64,000 bases of DNA, taken from assembly GCF_036946125.1 (NCBI RefSeq), contig NZ_JAQIJT010000002.1, positions 1,424,001-1,488,000 of the forward strand. The letters are read 5' to 3'. The notes under the pieces were generated by a model, which was given only the letters and a program-made list of their open reading frames with translations, searched no databases and was not told the DNA's origin. Shown here one piece after another: positions 61,373-64,000 of this stretch. The translations under genes were made by a program, and so were the position numbers. Position 1 is the stretch's first letter. Each line of letters starts with the position of its first letter. Source of the stretch: Sphingomonas adhaesiva (GTDB taxonomy: Bacteria > Pseudomonadota > Alphaproteobacteria > Sphingomonadales > Sphingomonadaceae).

Positions 61373-62377
61373 ATGGCCGGAACGAAGGTATTGGTGGTCG
61401 ATGATTCGCTGACGATGCGAGCGCTGATCTCCGGCGCGCTGGAGCGGATTCCGGGCGTGGAGGTAGTCGGCATGGCCGATGGCGCGGCCGAGGCGCGCGA
61501 GCTGGTCGCCTCCGCCCGCCCCGACGTGATGACGCTGGACGTCGAGATGCCCGGGATGAGCGGGCTCGAATATCTGGCGGAGATCATGGAGACCAAGCCC
61601 ATGCCCGTCATCATGTTCTCGACCCGGACGCAGGAGGGGGCGGCCGAGTCGATCGAGGCATTGCGGCTCGGCGCGATCGACTGTTTCCCGAAGCCGCGCG
61701 TGGCCGCGCCGGCGGAGCTGGACGTCATCATCAAGAAGCTGGCCAAGCGGCTGAAGGCGGCGAAGAAGGCCGAGCTGAAGGGGCCGAAGTCGGCGAAGTC
61801 GGGCGCGCAGCATCCGCCGATCGACTGGAACGGGCGCCTGCTGCTGGTCGGCGGCGACGCATCGAACACCAAGACGCTGTTCGACATGTTCGCCACCTTC
61901 CCCGCCAACTGCCCGCCGACCGTCGTCGTCCAGCACCTGGGCGTCGGCATGGTCGAAAGCATGGCGGAGAAGCTGGCCGAGCAGGTCGCGCCCAGGGTCG
62001 TGATCGCGGCGGACGGCATGAAGCTGGAACAGGGCACGATCTACCTGGCGCCCCCGGGCGACGCGCATGTCGTCGTCGATCAATGGCCGGAGGGCAGTCT
62101 GCGCCTCCTTCCGCGCGAGCCGGTGGCGGGCGAGCGCCCCTCGATCTCGCTGCTGTTCGCCTCCGCGGCGAAGGCGGCGGCCGCCAATGCGGTCGGCGTG
62201 CTGATGCTCGATGCGAACGAGGACGGCGCCGGCGGGCTGAAGGCGCTGTCCGCGGCCGGCGGCTATGCCTTCACCCCGGCGGAAGAGGGCGGCTTCACGC
62301 TCCAGCGCGGCATGGTGTCGCAGGCGGTGGCCACCGACGCGCTGACCGCGGGCGTCATGAAGCTGTGCGCGAAATGA
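61373..62377 (+). CDS. CheB paralogue with degenerate esterase site
   Basis: A 334-aa CheB-like protein. The receiver is intact (VVDDSLTMR, Asp56 in TLDVEMPG, a Thr/Lys pair in FSTRTQ and FPKPR). In the esterase domain the GASTGG motif is replaced by GGDASNTK, so the catalytic serine position is Asp. The histidine (VVQHLG) and aspartate region (EDGAGG) remain. A Lys-rich linker separates the domains. It may lack esterase activity and act as a phosphate sink or a receptor-binding competitor (inference). Confidence 0.85.
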   Translation: MAGTKVLVVDDSLTMRALISGALERIPGVEVVGMADGAAEARELVASARPDVMTLDVEMPGMSGLEYLAEIMETKPMPVIMFSTRTQEGAAESIEALRLGAIDCFPKPRVAAPAELDVIIKKLAKRLKAAKKAELKGPKSAKSGAQHPPIDWNGRLLLVGGDASNTKTLFDMFATFPANCPPTVVVQHLGVGMVESMAEKLAEQVAPRVVIAADGMKLEQGTIYLAPPGDAHVVVDQWPEGSLRLLPREPVAGERPSISLLFASAAKAAAANAVGVLMLDANEDGAGGLKALSAAGGYAFTPAEEGGFTLQRGMVSQAVATDALTAGVMKLCAK

Positions 62378-62670
62378 CCGCCCCGACCGGCCCCCTGACC
62401 GCAGAAGCCGCCGTGCCCCGCGCGCTCACGCAGGCGCTGGCGGCGGAGCTGGTCCAGGCGTCGAACATGCTGGCCGACCTCGCCTATGATCTGGGCAGCG
62501 ACCAGGATACGCTGCGGCGCCATATGGCGAGCCTGCAACGCATCGACCACGTGACGCAGATGCAGCTCGCCATCGCCGACCTGCTCCGCGTCCCCGACGA
62601 CATGGCCGCCAACGTCGCGCATGTGACGCTGGAGGACATGGCCGTCCGGCTGAAGGGCGCGCTGTCGTAA
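62374..62670 (+). CDS. 98-aa helical protein with CheZ/CheT-like DxxxQ motif
   Basis: A small all-helical protein coupled to the cheB paralogue by ATGA. Its central helix reads SLQRIDHVTQMQLAIADLL, with Asp58 and Gln62 spaced as in CheZ (Asp143, Gln147). It is far shorter than CheZ (about 210 aa). The S. meliloti CheT protein, also small and at the end of a che operon, is a possible relative. A CheY-P phosphatase role is plausible but inferred. It ends the operon; a palindromic terminator-like repeat follows. Confidence 0.75.
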   Translation: MTAPTGPLTAEAAVPRALTQALAAELVQASNMLADLAYDLGSDQDTLRRHMASLQRIDHVTQMQLAIADLLRVPDDMAANVAHVTLEDMAVRLKGALS

Positions 62671-62674
62671 TCCC

Positions 62675-62705
62675 CCGTCACCCCGGATCACGTCCGGGAT
62701 GACGG
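62675..62705. terminator. palindromic repeat acting as a bidirectional hairpin
   Basis: CCGTCACCCCGGA (62675-62687) and TCCGGGATGACGG (62693-62705) pair in 12 of 13 positions. It is a single unit of the CCGGGGTCCCGC/GTCACCCCGG repeat family. It lies 5 bp after the chemotaxis operon, and the convergent modC stop codon is inside it. It probably ends both transcripts, without a T-run. Confidence 0.6.
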
Positions 62706-63302
62706 CCCGATATCGATCACCCGGTCTCCCAGCCGCTCCGCCTCTGCGCGGTCGTGCGTCACCATCAGGATCGGGCGGCGCTCGCTGTCGCGCACCCGCT
62801 CGATCGCGCGCATCGCCTCCTCGCGTCGCGCCGGATCGAGCGACGACAGCGGCTCGTCGAGCAGCAGGAACGCCGGCTCGCTCAGCAGCGCCCGCGCGAT
62901 CGCCACCCGCCGCGCCTCGCCGCCCGACAGCGTCCGCGGCCAGCGATCCAGCAGATGCGCGATGTCCAGCGTCGCCGCCACCTCCGCCAGCCGGCCTGCG
63001 TCGCGCGCGCCGTAGAGCATGTTCGCACGAACGCGGCGATGCGGGAACAAACGCGCATCCTGAAAGACATAGCCGGCGCTCCTGCGATCGGGCGGCACGT
63101 TGGTCGCCGCGTCGAACAGCGTCCGCCCCGCCACCCGCACATGCCCGCGATCGGGCGTCAGCAGCCCCGCGATCATATGCAGCAGCGTCGTCTTGCCGAT
63201 CCCCGAGGGCCCCGCCAGCACCGTCAGCCCGTCGCCGGCGACGAACCGCGCCGCGACGGTCGCATCCCCCCGGCGCAGCGCGACATCGACGTCAAAGGAC
63301 AC
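62688..63302 (-). CDS. modC: molybdate ABC transporter ATP-binding protein (ModC-like)
   Basis: A 204-aa ATPase. Walker A is GPSGIGKTT, the Q-loop is in GYVFQDARLFPH, the signature is LSGGEARRVAIARALL, and Walker B with D-loop is FLLLDEPLSSLD; the H-loop is MVTHD. ModC is usually about 350 aa, because it ends in TOBE domains; these are missing here, the last four residues (SSRT) being encoded by the repeat. It overlaps modB by 11 nt. Assigned to molybdate from the ModB partner. Confidence 0.82.
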   Translation of the reverse strand: MSFDVDVALRRGDATVAARFVAGDGLTVLAGPSGIGKTTLLHMIAGLLTPDRGHVRVAGRTLFDAATNVPPDRRSAGYVFQDARLFPHRRVRANMLYGARDAGRLAEVAATLDIAHLLDRWPRTLSGGEARRVAIARALLSEPAFLLLDEPLSSLDPARREEAMRAIERVRDSERRPILMVTHDRAEAERLGDRVIDIGPSSRT

Positions 63303-63978
63303 GCACGCCCCTCCCCGCCCGCCGCACCAGCGCCTCCGACACGATCAGCGCGACCAGCGACAGCGCGACCGACATTCCCGCCAGCCGCCACACCTCCGCC
63401 TCGCCGCCGGGCCGCTGGAGCGCGGCGTAGATCGCGAGCGGCAGCGTCTGAGTCTCGCCCGGCACGTTCGAGACGAAGGTGATCGTCGCGCCGAACTCGC
63501 CGATCGACCGTGCGAAGCCCAGCACCGCGCCCGCCGCGACGCCGGGCGCGGCGAGCGGCAGCGTGATCGTCGCGAAGGTGCGCCAGCGCCCCGCCCCCAG
63601 CGTGCGCGCGGCTTCCTCCAGCCGCCGGTCGACCGCCTCGATCGACAGCCGCATCGCGCGCACCATCAGCGGCAGCGCCATGACCCCGGCGGCGATCGCC
63701 GCGCCGGTCCAGCGGAACAGCACGCTGACCCCGAACCAGCGCTCCAGCACCGATCCCACCGGCCCGTTCGGCGCAAAGGCCAGCAGCAGCAGCCAGCCGG
63801 TCACCACCGGCGGCACCACCAGCGGCAGATGGATCATCCCGTCGAGCAGGACCTTGCCGGGAAACCGCCCGCGCGCGAGCAGCCAGGCCAGTGCGAACGC
63901 GACCGGCAGCATCGCCAGCGTCGCGCTCCCCCCGATCAACAGGGTCAGCCGCACGATCGCGGCAAGATCGTCGCTCAA
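63292..63978 (-). CDS. modB: molybdate ABC transporter permease ModB
   Basis: A 228-aa permease with about five to six helices. It has LPLVVPPVVTGWLLLLAF and the cytoplasmic loop LEEAARTLGAGRWRTFATITLPLAAPGVAAGAVLGFARSIGEFGATI, the ModB hallmark. It moves molybdate through the inner membrane with ModC and a binding protein ModA, whose gene should lie just past the right edge. The start is TTG at 63978; since no stop lies between it and the edge, a start further out is possible. Confidence 0.85.
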   Translation of the reverse strand: MSDDLAAIVRLTLLIGGSATLAMLPVAFALAWLLARGRFPGKVLLDGMIHLPLVVPPVVTGWLLLLAFAPNGPVGSVLERWFGVSVLFRWTGAAIAAGVMALPLMVRAMRLSIEAVDRRLEEAARTLGAGRWRTFATITLPLAAPGVAAGAVLGFARSIGEFGATITFVSNVPGETQTLPLAIYAALQRPGGEAEVWRLAGMSVALSLVALIVSEALVRRAGRGVRVL

Positions 63979-64000
63979 GGCCGCGCGAAGCCGTGGCGCG

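Overview
The window looks like chromosome of a sphingomonad (Alphaproteobacteria, Sphingomonas-like). It is very GC-rich, genes are packed with ATGA and TGATG overlaps, a large TonB-dependent receptor sits next to acyl-CoA catabolic genes, and the flagellar, chemotaxis, purine and parC proteins have alphaproteobacterial features. The genus is inferred from overall gene content, not from a marker gene.

Layout: an IS1595-family transposase gene (0.2-1.3 kb) abuts a large acyl-CoA/alcohol catabolic region (1.3-20.7 kb). That region holds three short-chain dehydrogenases, a zinc alcohol dehydrogenase, an APH-like phosphotransferase, three acyl-CoA dehydrogenases, an acyl-CoA ligase, a thioesterase-like protein, two MFS transporters, a TonB-dependent receptor, a tandem TetR regulator and an AraC regulator. 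A 17-bp motif (CGAA-N4-SSGTATGSC) recurs in three of its divergent promoter regions and suggests one regulon. Next come an EF-hand protein, a two-component system, Nudix and dcd genes (20.8-25 kb), a gene-free stretch, and a tonB-exbB-exbD-exbD operon (26.3-28.9 kb). Housekeeping genes follow (folB, GST, GNAT, DUF1285, Nudix, cca, a GGDEF-EAL protein, parC; 29-38 kb).

At 39.2-48.6 kb an RHS/YD-repeat gene runs head-on into a flagellar cluster (fliI', fliH, a 105-aa unknown, fliF, fliE, flgC, flgB, flgA, flgG, flgF, with flgH-flgI divergent). Both the RHS gene and fliI are cut at the same point near 41.1 kb, which marks a rearrangement breakpoint (or an assembly join). FliI is lost just before its Walker A motif, and no fliG lies next to fliF.

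From 48.6 kb: tRNA-Arg(TCT), a YhhQ-type queuosine precursor transporter, a frameshifted nuclease-like gene and purQ-purS-purC. A chemotaxis operon (52.2-62.7 kb) then encodes a short membrane MCP, a globin-coupled MCP, a STAS protein, CheA, CheR, CheB, CheD, CheY and CheW, a CheB paralogue without the catalytic serine, and a 98-aa protein with a CheZ-like DxxxQ motif. Both receptors end in a CheR/CheB-docking-like xWxxF pentapeptide. The window ends in modC and modB of a molybdate ABC transporter.

At least three families of dispersed palindromic repeats are present, including three copies of a 157-158 bp nested palindrome with GCGGGACCTTTGCAAA ends. Functional calls rest on motif recognition by eye; no database search was run.
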